Assembly: GCA_005799545.1 (NCBI GenBank)
Contig: SYGM01000186.1
Coordinates: 1 to 32,112, forward strand
Length of the DNA stretch: 32,112 nucleotides
Origin: Planctomycetia bacterium
Lineage (GTDB): Bacteria > Planctomycetota > UBA1135 > GCA-002686595
Reading direction: 5' to 3'
The notes below the pieces were generated by a model that searched no databases, was not told the origin of the DNA, and saw only the letters and a list, made by a program, of their open reading frames with translations. The translations under genes and the position numbers were made by a program. Of this stretch, positions 15,075-22,353 are shown in pieces. Within the stretch, counting starts at the first letter, position 1, and the number at the start of each line of letters is the position of its first letter.

Positions 15075-17359
15075 GGCTTCTGACGCAGCAGGTTCCACGC
15101 GCCGGCATCGACCGGCGCGTGCGTGCTCGTGCTGCCATCCGGCCAGCGCACGCGCACACTGCGGATCTCTGAGGCCTTGCCCAGCCCGAAGTGCAGCTCC
15201 GGCGCGTTGCTGCCCAGATAGCCCTCGCCCGCGCGCACCGTGCGCACCTGGGTGCCCTGTTCCGTCACGAGCTCCACTTCGGCCCCGATCGCGGCGCGGT
15301 TCGCTCCCTTGGATTCCAGACTCACTCCCAGCCAGCGATTCTCAGCGCGCGCGATGCGGTTTTCCAACAGGCGCGCCGGGCCGTTGTTCGCGGTCACGAT
15401 CAAGTCGAGGTCGCCGTCGCGATCGAAATCGCAGGCCAAGAGGCAGCGGTTGGCAAGGGGTTCCGCCAGTGCGCCGCTCTCGCGCACCTGCGTGAAGCGA
15501 CCCGCGCCGTCGTTCGCAAACCAGTGGCAGGGCTGGCCCACGCAGATGCCGGTCGATTCATAGTCGGGACTGGTGTAGCCGTTGGCGTAGACGAGATCGA
15601 GATCGCCATCGAGGTCGAGATCGCCGAACTGCGCGCCCCAGCCCGTGACGCCCACCGAGGCCTGCGCCAGACCGGCCTGCACCGCGACATCGCGGAAGGC
15701 GGAGATGCGGCTCTTGGGGCTGTTGTGCTTCAGGTTGTTGAGGTACAGCGCGTTGGATTCGAGCTGCCAGTTCGTCACGAACAGATCCTCGTCGAGATCG
15801 CCGTCGACATCGCCTGCGGCAAGCCCCATGGATCCGCGGGGATCATCGAGGCCCGTGCCCAGCGAGATGTCCTTGAAGCCCGTGCCCTCATTGCGCCAGA
15901 AGCGGTTGGGTGAGACATCGTTGGCGAGATACAGATCGCTCCTGCCGTCGCGATCGAAGTCCCACCAGATCGCCTGCATGCCGCGCCCCGTTTCGTCGGT
16001 CAGCTTGAACTCCTCGGTGCGGTCCACGAAGGCCAGGTCGCCGCGCTGACCGGCGTGGATCAGCCGGTTCTCCAGATACAGCTTGCGCTCGCCGGGAAAC
16101 GCGAACGGCAGCATCGCCATCGGATCCTCGCGCTGGTAGCGCTCGAACTCCTCAGGCGGCGGCATCTTGGACTCGTCGTAGAGCAGGTAGGCCGTGATGT
16201 AGAGGTCGAGATCCCCATCGCCGTCCGCATCCGCAGCGCTGGCCGCCGTCCACCAACGCTGCACTCCGTGCTGCGGGAGGCGCTCGCTGATCTCACGGAA
16301 GTGCGCCTTGCCATCGTTCTCGAATAGACGGCAGACGCCGTAGTTGGCGAGCAGCAGATCGGCATCGCCGTCGCCGTCGAAATCCGCGGCCAGCGCGCCC
16401 ATGCCGGCACCCTGCGTGGCGAGGCCCGCCTGCTCGCTGATCTGCGCGAAGCGCAGGCCGCCGAGATTGCGGTAGAGCTGGGCGCGCGGCGCCGTGCTGC
16501 CCTCGCGACCGCCGCCCGAGGGCAGGAAGATGTCGACGGCGCCATCCCCGTCGAAATCCGCCAGCGCGGCACCCGGGCCCATCGTCGGGCGGATGTCGAG
16601 CTGCAGATCCGGGCCCTCCAAGTGCAGGCTCTCGATGCCGGCCTCGCTCGTGACATCCACGAACGGGCCGCCGGTCGCCACCTGCATCGCCGGTCTGGCA
16701 GCACCGCCGATGCGCACCACCAGAGTGCGCGACTGGCCTTCCTCAAGCGTGAGCTTCGGCTTGACGAGCCAGCGGGTGCCGCCGACGGCCTCGGCGCTGA
16801 TAGGCGAGCTTTGCACGGCCTCGGCCTCCACCAGCGCGACCTGATCGACGCGCGCTTCCTCGACGCGGATCCAGGCTGCGGAGGGAGCAGGCGCGTACAG
16901 CCGCGCGCTCTCCAGCGTGCGCACGAGCACGTGCTTCTGGCGCTGGCGATTCTCGAGGAACACATCCAGCGGCCCGGATGCAGCCTGACCGTCCAGTCGC
17001 GCAAGCAGCGGGATGCGATCGATTTCCCGCCCCGGAGTGGTGATGCGCGGCGGTAGCTCGGCCTGCGAGACGCGGAACAGGCCCTGCTCGACATGGACGA
17101 TCTCGCTGCGTGCGGCGTGCACGAGCTCTCCGACGGCGAGCACCTGCGCGCCGGGCCAGAGCTCAAATCCGAGCCCCGAGCGCTCCACCTCGGCGCGGGG
17201 CTGTCGCTCCCAAAGCGTTGAGGTCGGCAGAACCAGCGTCGTCTCGGCGGACGGCGCGCCGGCCGGGGCGGAGGACTGGGTGCCGGGGATGGCGCCCGCG
17301 GTGGTGCTCGCGGCGGTGCTCGCGGCGGCGCACAGGGCTGCGAGCGCAGCGCGGAGCAT
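15071..17359 (-). CDS. CRTAC1-like secreted protein with FG-GAP/VCBS repeats and ASPIC/UnbV C-terminus
   Basis: This 762-aa protein has a signal peptide (about residues 1-22). The N-terminal third (about 40-230) is beta-rich with no motif I can name. From about residue 235, FVDVTSEAGIESLHLEG opens a CRTAC1-type beta-propeller with calcium-binding FG-GAP/VCBS repeats such as DFDGDGAVDIF, DFDGDGDADLLLAN, DADGDGDLDLYIT, DFDRDGRSDLYLAND, DVDGDLDEDLFVTN, DLDLDGDLDLVYAN and DFDRDGDLDLIV. The ASPIC/UnbV domain at the end includes NRWLGVSLESKGANRAAIGA and VRVRWPDGS. Such proteins are extracytoplasmic and often called adhesion or scaffold proteins, without a defined reaction. It starts 6 nt after the stop of the 75-aa gene, so co-transcription is likely. 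Confidence 0.93.
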   Translation of the reverse strand: MLRAALAALCAAASTAASTTAGAIPGTQSSAPAGAPSAETTLVLPTSTLWERQPRAEVERSGLGFELWPGAQVLAVGELVHAARSEIVHVEQGLFRVSQAELPPRITTPGREIDRIPLLARLDGQAASGPLDVFLENRQRQKHVLVRTLESARLYAPAPSAAWIRVEEARVDQVALVEAEAVQSSPISAEAVGGTRWLVKPKLTLEEGQSRTLVVRIGGAARPAMQVATGGPFVDVTSEAGIESLHLEGPDLQLDIRPTMGPGAALADFDGDGAVDIFLPSGGGREGSTAPRAQLYRNLGGLRFAQISEQAGLATQGAGMGALAADFDGDGDADLLLANYGVCRLFENDGKAHFREISERLPQHGVQRWWTAASAADADGDGDLDLYITAYLLYDESKMPPPEEFERYQREDPMAMLPFAFPGERKLYLENRLIHAGQRGDLAFVDRTEEFKLTDETGRGMQAIWWDFDRDGRSDLYLANDVSPNRFWRNEGTGFKDISLGTGLDDPRGSMGLAAGDVDGDLDEDLFVTNWQLESNALYLNNLKHNSPKSRISAFRDVAVQAGLAQASVGVTGWGAQFGDLDLDGDLDLVYANGYTSPDYESTGICVGQPCHWFANDGAGRFTQVRESGALAEPLANRCLLACDFDRDGDLDLIVTANNGPARLLENRIARAENRWLGVSLESKGANRAAIGAEVELVTEQGTQVRTVRAGEGYLGSNAPELHFGLGKASEIRSVRVRWPDGSTSTHAPVDAGAWNLLRQKP

Positions 17360-17365
17360 GGAGCC

Positions 17366-17593
17366 TCAGAACTTCAGGTCGCGGATCTCGTCGAGCGCGA
17401 AATCGATCGAGACTTCCTGATCGATGTTGATGACGCGGCCCGTGCCCTTGAAATGGTTGAAGATCAGGGCGCCTTGAACGATCCGACCGTCACGGAAGTG
17501 CAGCGTGACCTTGTCCGCCGTGCGCGCCGACATCAGCATGTCGTAGATCTTGCCGGGCAGCAGTTCGCGGTTCTTCTTGCTGGTGGTGCTCAT
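17366..17593 (-). CDS. small conserved-looking protein of unknown function
   Basis: This 75-aa protein begins MSTTSKKNRELLPGKIYDML. After a short helix comes a beta-rich stretch: DKVTLHFRDGRIVQGALIFNHF, then GTGRVINIDQEVSIDFALDEI. The strand-turn-strand pattern with RDGRIVQG recalls small Sm-like or SH3-like barrels, but I cannot place it in a named family. The ATG at 17593 follows a GTG codon, which is an alternative start adding one residue. It sits 12 nt after the Nudix gene and 6 nt before the CRTAC1-like gene, in a tight three-gene run. No signal peptide, so a cytoplasmic role is likely. Confidence 0.6.
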   Translation of the reverse strand: MSTTSKKNRELLPGKIYDMLMSARTADKVTLHFRDGRIVQGALIFNHFKGTGRVINIDQEVSIDFALDEIRDLKF

Positions 17594-17605
17594 CACGGGA
17601 GTCTC

Positions 17606-18286
17606 TCAGCTGTGGGTCTGGATGGATGTACGGTTGGGTGCACCGAGCAGCTCGCCCAGATGGGGGACAAGCAGTCTCGACCAGGTTTCGACGTTGGCGC
17701 CGGAGTTCACGAGGGATCGCAGCTCCTCGACCGTCACCAGACGGCCTTCCAGCTGGTCTTTTTCGCGCACTTCGACGCTGCCTTCGACGCGCATCACGTG
17801 CACGATGCCCAAATGCACCGCTCCCACGCTGTTGCTGTCGTCGTTGATCAGTCCGACCGTGGAGAGCGTGTAGCGTCCTTCGACGCAGAGCTCCTCCTCG
17901 ATCTCGCGCACGGCTCCGGCGGGCAACGGGTTGCGCAGCTCGCCGCGGGTCAGCGCGGTTTCCATGTCGATCGGGTTGATGTGGCCACCGATCCCGATCG
18001 AGTGCTTGTCATGCAGGCGGGCCTCGCCGCCTCCCTTCGTGCGCCGGGTCAGCAGCACGCGCTCGCCGCACACCACGATCGTGTACGGGATCAGCTGCTT
18101 GAAGGCCGGGCTGTGCTCGGCCCAGGGGCGCTCGACGAAGAAACCTTCGCGCACCAGCGTGCTCTCGAAAGCGCCTGCCGAGAGGCAGCTCGCCTCAGGG
18201 CCGGGGCGCTCGTCGAACCGCATCAACCCGTGGGGGTAGAAGTCAGGGAACAGTGCGGTGCGGGGTACGACGAAGACGAATTCCAT
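17606..18286 (-). CDS. Nudix-hydrolase-like protein
   Basis: This 226-aa protein has a Nudix-like core at about residues 66-190. TIVVCGERVLLTRRTKGG is the first strand pair, and SIGIGGHINPIDM is the loop before the Nudix helix. GAVREIEEELCVEG (residues 124-137) carries the REx-EE metal-binding residues. The distance between the conserved Gly and the REIEEEL helix is longer than in the textbook Nudix box, with an insertion at about 106-123, so the pattern is variant but functional-looking. The family hydrolyses nucleoside diphosphates linked to another group. The N-terminal 60 residues include a hydrophobic strand and FDERPGPEAS and are not assigned. ATG 18286 is chosen because a clear promoter lies upstream at 18344-18372, ruling out longer starts that would run into rnpB. 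Confidence 0.8.
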   Translation of the reverse strand: MEFVFVVPRTALFPDFYPHGLMRFDERPGPEASCLSAGAFESTLVREGFFVERPWAEHSPAFKQLIPYTIVVCGERVLLTRRTKGGGEARLHDKHSIGIGGHINPIDMETALTRGELRNPLPAGAVREIEEELCVEGRYTLSTVGLINDDSNSVGAVHLGIVHVMRVEGSVEVREKDQLEGRLVTVEELRSLVNSGANVETWSRLLVPHLGELLGAPNRTSIQTHS

Positions 18287-18343
18287 TGCTTGCGGGGGGC
18301 GCAGCTTCGGAGCGGGGTCCGGTGCAGCCTTTCGAGGGGAAGG

Positions 18344-18372
18344 AGTGTACGGGAAACCGGCCTTTTCGTCAA
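18344..18372 (-). promoter_or_regulatory. sigma-70 promoter of the Nudix gene run
   Basis: On the minus strand TTGACG (18367-18372, 5 of 6) and TACACT (18344-18349, 4 of 6) are separated by the ideal 17 nt. Transcription start near 18337 gives a leader of about 50 nt before ATG 18286. Probably serves the three genes down to 15071. Confidence 0.7.
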
Positions 18373-18401
18373 TTGTTTGGAGCTTGTGAGCCATCCAACC
18401 A

Positions 18402-18417
18402 CTACCCATTGGGGTAG
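18402..18417. promoter_or_regulatory. short palindrome between rnpB and the Nudix promoter
   Basis: CTACCC and GGGTAG form a perfect 6-bp inverted repeat with a 4-nt centre. It lies 29 nt upstream of the -35 box at 18367-18372. It could be an operator or part of the rnpB end; nothing more can be read from it. Confidence 0.3.
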
Positions 18418-18430
18418 GAGACCCTCCAGA

Positions 18431-18451
18431 CCCCGCAGGAACTCGGCGGGG
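18431..18451 (-). terminator. possible hairpin terminator after rnpB
   Basis: CCCCGC (18446-18451 complement) and GCGGGG (18431-18436 complement) can pair with a 9-nt loop, starting 9 nt beyond the rnpB 3' end. There is no U-tract, so an intrinsic terminator is uncertain. Confidence 0.3.
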
Positions 18452-18460
18452 AGCAGAGAG

Positions 18461-18837
18461 TGACAGGAGAGGCCTTGTAAGCCGGATTCTGTGCCTTCCC
18501 AAGGGAAGACGGCAGCCATTTCTCTGGGGCCGCAGTCGCCTGCGGCCTCGAACGACCTACCCGGACGGCGCGACGCGGGTCGTCGCCATGGGCCGTCCCG
18601 ATTTGGTCTTTCTCCGGGTGGGGTGTGCCGTGCCGGTGGCGTCGCCGTCACCGCGGTGCGCTCGTCCCGCACCGTGTCACCCTTGCCGCCGACCCTCGTC
18701 GGGCCGGCGGCGGTTTGATTTCTGTGGCACTTTCCCTGACCTCGCGGCCGGTTGCCGTTGGCAACCACCCTGACCCGTGGAGTCCGGACTTTCCTCCCGC
18801 CCTGAAGGGCGAGCGGCTGCCCCGGCCTCTCCTGTCA
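18461..18837 (-). ncRNA. rnpB: RNase P RNA, bacterial type A
   Basis: The minus strand carries the universal RNase P RNA marks in order: GAGGAAAGTCCGGACTCCA (complement of 18778-18796), AGAGAAATGG (complement of 18516-18525) and ACAGAATCCGGCTTACA (complement of 18476-18492). The ends are set by a perfect 14-bp P1 helix: TGACAGGAGAGGCC at the 5' end (complement of 18824-18837) pairs with its reverse complement at the 3' end (18461-18474). The RNA is the catalytic part of RNase P, which matures tRNA 5' ends. Its length of about 377 nt is normal for type A. Open frames drawn across it on both strands are not genes. Confidence 0.96.
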
Positions 18838-18843
18838 GGCGGG

Positions 18844-18849
18844 ATCCTA
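18844..18849 (-). promoter_or_regulatory. -10 box of rnpB
   Basis: TAGGAT on the minus strand (4 of 6) ends 6 nt before the first base of the P1 helix, just where a -10 box should be if the RNA starts at 18837. No clear -35 box is visible. Confidence 0.45.
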
Positions 18850-18857
18850 GCACATCC

Positions 18858-18887
18858 TTGCCGCATGCCTGCACGGGTGACTACCTT
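18858..18887 (+). promoter_or_regulatory. candidate promoter of the alpha/beta-hydrolase gene
   Basis: TTGCCG (18858-18863, 4 of 6), an 18-nt spacer and TACCTT (18882-18887, 3 of 6) precede the ATG at 18896 by 8 nt. Transcription would start at or next to the start codon. Confidence 0.42.
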
Positions 18888-18895
18888 CGCACACC

Positions 18896-19786
18896 ATGAG
18901 CGGGAGCGAGCCCTTCGTCACCTACCTCGAGTTGCGGGAATCCAACGCCGAAGGCGAGCAGGGTGCCGGACTGTCGCATTCCTCGGCCGGACTGGTGCTG
19001 CTGCATGTGCTGGAGCTGGCGGCAGCCGGCGAGCCGCGCGGCGCCGTGACCTGCGTGCATGAAGCGGGCGAGCACGGCGGCAGAGCTCTGACGCTAGCAC
19101 GCGCACTGGCGGAGAATGGCTGGGCCGTGGCGCTGCCCGACCTGCGCGGCCACGGGCGTTCCGAAGGACCGCGGGGCCATTCCAACGGCCTGAAGGAAGT
19201 GCTGCGCGACCTCAAGGATGTGCAGGATCACCTCGCGTATCGGCAGCCGGAAGCTCCCAAGGTGCTGCTGGGGCAGGGGCTGGGCGCGCTGTACGCACTG
19301 GCACACGCCTGCGAGCAGGGCGACGGTCTCGCGGGTCTGATCCTGATTGCGCCGCTCACGTCGCCGAGCTTTGCGCTGCCGGAGAAGCCCTCGGGCCTGA
19401 TGAAGCTCTTCAAGAAGCAGAGCGCGGATGCGGCGGGCAGCATCGGCTTCCAGGCGGACCACTTGACTGCCGTGCAGGCCGAGCGCGAAGCGCGCGCGGG
19501 CGATGAACTGGTTCACGATGTGATCACGGTGCGCGCGGCAGAGGAGGCCATGCGCGCCGCGGCGGAGTACCTGCCGAAGCTGCGCCAGCTGGGCGTGCCC
19601 GTGCTGCTGATCGCCGGCGATCGCGACCCGCACTGCGAGGTCGCGAGCCTGCGCTCCGCCGCCGGCTCGGCGGGCATCGAGCTGGAGTGCATTGCCGGCG
19701 GCCGGCACGATCTGCTGCACGACAGCGCCGCCGCGGATGTCCGCGAGCGCATCGTCCGCTGGCTGGAACAGCGCTTCCCGCGTTAG
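18896..19786 (+). CDS. alpha/beta-hydrolase-fold protein lacking the nucleophilic serine
   Basis: This 296-aa protein resembles the monoacylglycerol-lipase-like (serine aminopeptidase S33/hydrolase 4) group. HEAGEHGGRALTLARALAENGW is the oxyanion region, PDLRGHGRSEGPRGH is near residue 82, and the nucleophile elbow follows. In active members the elbow reads G-x-S-x-G, but here it is Gly126-Gln-Gly128-Leu-Gly130 (VLLGQGLGALYAL), so the Ser is Gly, encoded by GGG at 19277-19279. The other expected triad residues appear intact: Asp in AGDRDPH and His in GGRHDLLH. The N-terminal 45 residues are an extra beta-rich stretch. No signal peptide is seen. It may be a pseudoenzyme with binding or regulatory function, or use another nucleophile. 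Its stop overlaps that of the convergent gene by 4 nt. Confidence 0.85.
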   Translation: MSGSEPFVTYLELRESNAEGEQGAGLSHSSAGLVLLHVLELAAAGEPRGAVTCVHEAGEHGGRALTLARALAENGWAVALPDLRGHGRSEGPRGHSNGLKEVLRDLKDVQDHLAYRQPEAPKVLLGQGLGALYALAHACEQGDGLAGLILIAPLTSPSFALPEKPSGLMKLFKKQSADAAGSIGFQADHLTAVQAEREARAGDELVHDVITVRAAEEAMRAAAEYLPKLRQLGVPVLLIAGDRDPHCEVASLRSAAGSAGIELECIAGGRHDLLHDSAAADVRERIVRWLEQRFPR

Positions 19787-20778
19787 CGCAGATACTTGCG
19801 GTCCTCGACGCGACCGTCGAGCAGGCCAGGCTCGGAGATTCCTCCGCGCAGGATGCCGTAAAGTCCCAGCGACCAACGCGCGGCGCGCGCGTAGTCCGCA
19901 TCCAGCAGGTCCTGAAAGTCGAGCGTGCGCAGTTCGATCTCGCGCACGCCGATCCACTCCACGCTGCGCGCGAGCTGGCCGGCATGCTCATGTCCGTAGC
20001 GCGGGAGGAACTCGAGTTCCGCGGCCTTGGCCAGCTGGGCCTCGAGCTCGCGCGCGCAGCTCGAGGAGACGAAGTGCTCGACGCGGTCTTCCCCGCGCGC
20101 GCGGTCGATCAGGAGCGTGTAGCTGCGATCCTTGCGCAACTCCAGCTTCCAGGCGAACTCGCCTCTGCGGTTCCAGGCCCGCGCGCGCAACCAGGGTTCG
20201 CGCTGCTCGAGCACCAGCGCCTCCACGCGCGGCTTCAGCTCGGACAGCGCGACGCGGGCCACGCGTCCATCGGAGCCGACCTCAAGGCGCCCCAGCGCTC
20301 CGTCCTGCGGCTCAAAGCGCCAGGCGGGCGTGCGCAGTGCCTCCGCTTCGACGGCGCACAATCCGCGGCCGAGCTCCGCCGCGCGCCACAGCACCAGATC
20401 GGTCTTCTCGAGGTACTGCTGTTGGAGCGGATCGGTGCTCTCGCCGCGGCTGAGGAAGACGATCACGCTGGCCCCCGGCTGCTCGAGGCTGAGGCTGTAT
20501 CCGGCGTAGTCCGGCTCGGCGAGCATCCAGACGGCGCTCGCAGGAGCCGCGCCCTTCCAGACGGTCTGGAACTCCAGTCGGGCCAGCCGCGCGCCCTTCT
20601 TGGAGCGCGAAACCGCGACGCGCGTGCCTTGGGCTGTTTCCACGGGGAAATTCGCCAGTTCCACGATGCGCGCCTGACCGGCGAGGTCCGCGGAGCGCAC
20701 CAGCTCGCGCAGCGTCGGTAGCGCGGAGCCCGTCGCGGGCGCGGACTGCAGCAGGCAGGTCAGAAGCAGTGTCAGCAT
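19783..20778 (-). CDS. hypothetical secreted protein
   Basis: This 331-aa protein starts MLTLLLTCLLQSAPATG, a signal peptide. The first half reads as a beta-rich domain: LVRSADLAGQARIVELANFPVE, LEFQTVWKGAAP and ASVIVFLSRGES. The order, with a transport or signal-like strand followed by a WKG turn and FLSRG, resembles small OB/TIMP-like secreted domains common in Gram-negative bacteria, but the match is weak. The second half (about 175-331) is charged and rich in Arg and Glu and matches nothing I know. Its ATG lies within the end of ruvX (7-nt overlap), so it is the last gene of the glmM-to-ruvX run. Its stop overlaps that of the convergent hydrolase by 4 nt (TTAG). Confidence 0.68.
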   Translation of the reverse strand: MLTLLLTCLLQSAPATGSALPTLRELVRSADLAGQARIVELANFPVETAQGTRVAVSRSKKGARLARLEFQTVWKGAAPASAVWMLAEPDYAGYSLSLEQPGASVIVFLSRGESTDPLQQQYLEKTDLVLWRAAELGRGLCAVEAEALRTPAWRFEPQDGALGRLEVGSDGRVARVALSELKPRVEALVLEQREPWLRARAWNRRGEFAWKLELRKDRSYTLLIDRARGEDRVEHFVSSSCARELEAQLAKAAELEFLPRYGHEHAGQLARSVEWIGVREIELRTLDFQDLLDADYARAARWSLGLYGILRGGISEPGLLDGRVEDRKYLR

Positions 20779-21233
20779 GCAGGTCCATCCTCGCGTGTGC
20801 GCTCCGAAGCGCGCAAGTGATCCCGCAGCAGGACCACGGCGCTGGTGCTGTCGCGCAGGCTGCGCGCCTTCTCGCCGTGCAGTCCGCTTTCGCGCAGGAT
20901 CTCCTCGGCTTCCTTGGTGGAGAGGCGCTCATCGGCGAAGGCCAGCTCCACGGCCGGGAAGCGCGCCGCGAGCCGGGCGGCGAAGGCGCGCACCTCCTGC
21001 GCGCGCGGTCCCTCGCTGCCGTCCATGTTGCGCGGCAGCCCCACAAGGAACAAACCCACGCTGCGCTCGTCGAGTTGCTTCCTGACCGCCTCGAGCAGTG
21101 CCGGGGAATCGCCTGGTCCGTGGAAGGGCGGCAGGGTATTGAGGCTGATGCCCAGCGCGTCCGCATAGGCCAGACCCGTGCGCTTGGTGCCGTGGTCGAT
21201 CGCGAGAATGCCGCCTCGACGGGGGAGCGCCAT
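20772..21233 (-). CDS. ruvX: putative pre-16S rRNA nuclease (YqgF/RuvX)
   Basis: This 153-aa protein has the family length. The RNase H-like fold motif AIDHGTKRTGLAYAD sits at residues 11-25 with Asp13 as likely catalytic acid. VGLPRNMDGSEGPRA follows at about 80-95, and DERLSTKEAE (about 115-125) carries a further acidic residue; a C-terminal DSTSAVVLL motif closes the fold. The family trims the 5' end of 16S rRNA precursors. ATG 21233 is preferred over the in-frame codon at 21287, since only the shorter form begins near the first strand. It starts 1 nt after the manC stop. Its 3' end overlaps the next gene by 7 nt. Confidence 0.92.
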   Translation of the reverse strand: MALPRRGGILAIDHGTKRTGLAYADALGISLNTLPPFHGPGDSPALLEAVRKQLDERSVGLFLVGLPRNMDGSEGPRAQEVRAFAARLAARFPAVELAFADERLSTKEAEEILRESGLHGEKARSLRDSTSAVVLLRDHLRASERTREDGPAC

Positions 21234-21234
21234 G

Positions 21235-22314
21235 TCAGATGAAGCGCGGATCGCGCTTTTCGAGTTCGGCGACGAGCGCGCGGACATCCTGAGCGCGCTC
21301 GCGCGGGATCACGAGCGTCACCTTGCCGGAGTGCACGACCACCAGGTCGCGCACGCCGAGCAGCGCGATGATCTCGCCCTTGGGGCCGTAGGCGATGCAG
21401 TTGGACGCATCCTGCGCGAGCAGCTGCGCGCCGCCTGCGATCACATGTGCGTGCTCATCGGCCGGGTGGACATCGGGCAGCGCGGTCCACGAGCCCACAT
21501 CGCTCCATTCGAATTCGATCGGAACCACGCGCACGGAGCGGGCCTTTTCCATCACGGCCACATCGATGGCGACGGAAGGCAGATTCGGCCAGACGCGCGC
21601 GAGCGTCTGATCATCGCCGGCGCGCAGAATCTGCTCGATGCCGCTCAGCGTGGTGGCTGCGTGCTCGCGCAGGGCGGCGAGGATGCTTGCCGTGCTCCAC
21701 ACGAAGATGCCCGCGTTCCACAGGAACCGGCCGGAGCGCAGAAAGCCCTCGGCGCGCTCGCTGTCGGGTTTCTCCACGAAGCGGGAGACCTCGTGCACCG
21801 CGGCGCCGGGGCGCGTGTGCAGGAGATCGCCGCACTCGATGTAACCGTAGCCGGTCGAGGGGAAGGTGGGGCGCACGCCCAGCGTCAGCAGTGCGCCGCT
21901 GTCGGCGGCTTCCTCCGCGGCGGCGGCGAGCGTGCGGCGGAACTTCGCCGGCGGACGAATGACGTGGTCGCTCGGCAGCACGATCTGCACGGAAGCGGGG
22001 CTGCGGCGCGCGATCTCGGCCGCGGCCCACGCCACGCAGGGCGTGGTATTGCGGCCGACCGGCTCGCACAGCACGTTTTCCGGAGGGAGCTTGCGCAGAT
22101 GACGGCCGACCAGCGGTGCGTGGACGGCACCGGTCACGACGAGAATGCGTTCCGGAGGAACGAGCCCCTTCAGGCGGTCCACCGTATCGCGGATCATCAC
22201 CTTCGACCCGCTGATCGGCAGGAACTGCTTGGGCAGCGTCTTGCGGCTTGCGGGCCAGAAGCGCGTGCCTGAACCTCCGGCCATGACGACCGCGTACAAC
22301 TCGTGCGTGCTCAT
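21235..22314 (-). CDS. manC: mannose-1-phosphate guanylyltransferase
   Basis: This 359-aa protein begins with the nucleotidyltransferase signature VVMAGGSGTRFWPASRKTLPKQFLPI (about residues 9-34), which binds GTP. EPVGRNTTPCVAWAA (near 85-100), LPSDHVI, GYGYIECG, FVEKPD, WNAGIFVW and EFEWSDVGSW then follow in the order seen in GDP-mannose pyrophosphorylases. It makes GDP-mannose from mannose-1-phosphate and GTP for surface glycans. The short length shows it lacks the phosphomannose isomerase domain present in bifunctional forms, so isomerase must come from elsewhere. It lies 21 nt after the AsmA-like gene and 1 nt before ruvX. A -10-like TAGAAT 10 nt upstream suggests an additional internal promoter. 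Confidence 0.94.
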   Translation of the reverse strand: MSTHELYAVVMAGGSGTRFWPASRKTLPKQFLPISGSKVMIRDTVDRLKGLVPPERILVVTGAVHAPLVGRHLRKLPPENVLCEPVGRNTTPCVAWAAAEIARRSPASVQIVLPSDHVIRPPAKFRRTLAAAAEEAADSGALLTLGVRPTFPSTGYGYIECGDLLHTRPGAAVHEVSRFVEKPDSERAEGFLRSGRFLWNAGIFVWSTASILAALREHAATTLSGIEQILRAGDDQTLARVWPNLPSVAIDVAVMEKARSVRVVPIEFEWSDVGSWTALPDVHPADEHAHVIAGGAQLLAQDASNCIAYGPKGEIIALLGVRDLVVVHSGKVTLVIPRERAQDVRALVAELEKRDPRFI

Positions 22315-22324
22315 CGCAGCGCGG

Positions 22325-22353
22325 ATTCTAACGCATCAGAAGCGGGGCGGCAG
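22325..22353 (-). promoter_or_regulatory. candidate internal promoter of manC
   Basis: On the minus strand TAGAAT (22325-22330) matches 5 of 6 consensus bases and ends 10 nt before the ATG; CTGCCG (22348-22353) is a weak -35 at 17-nt spacing, inside the end of the AsmA-like gene. Confidence 0.4.

Noticed and set aside
18223-18768. Open frames across 18223-18874 on both strands
   Set aside because: They fall over the RNase P RNA, whose conserved blocks and P1 helix explain the sequence.
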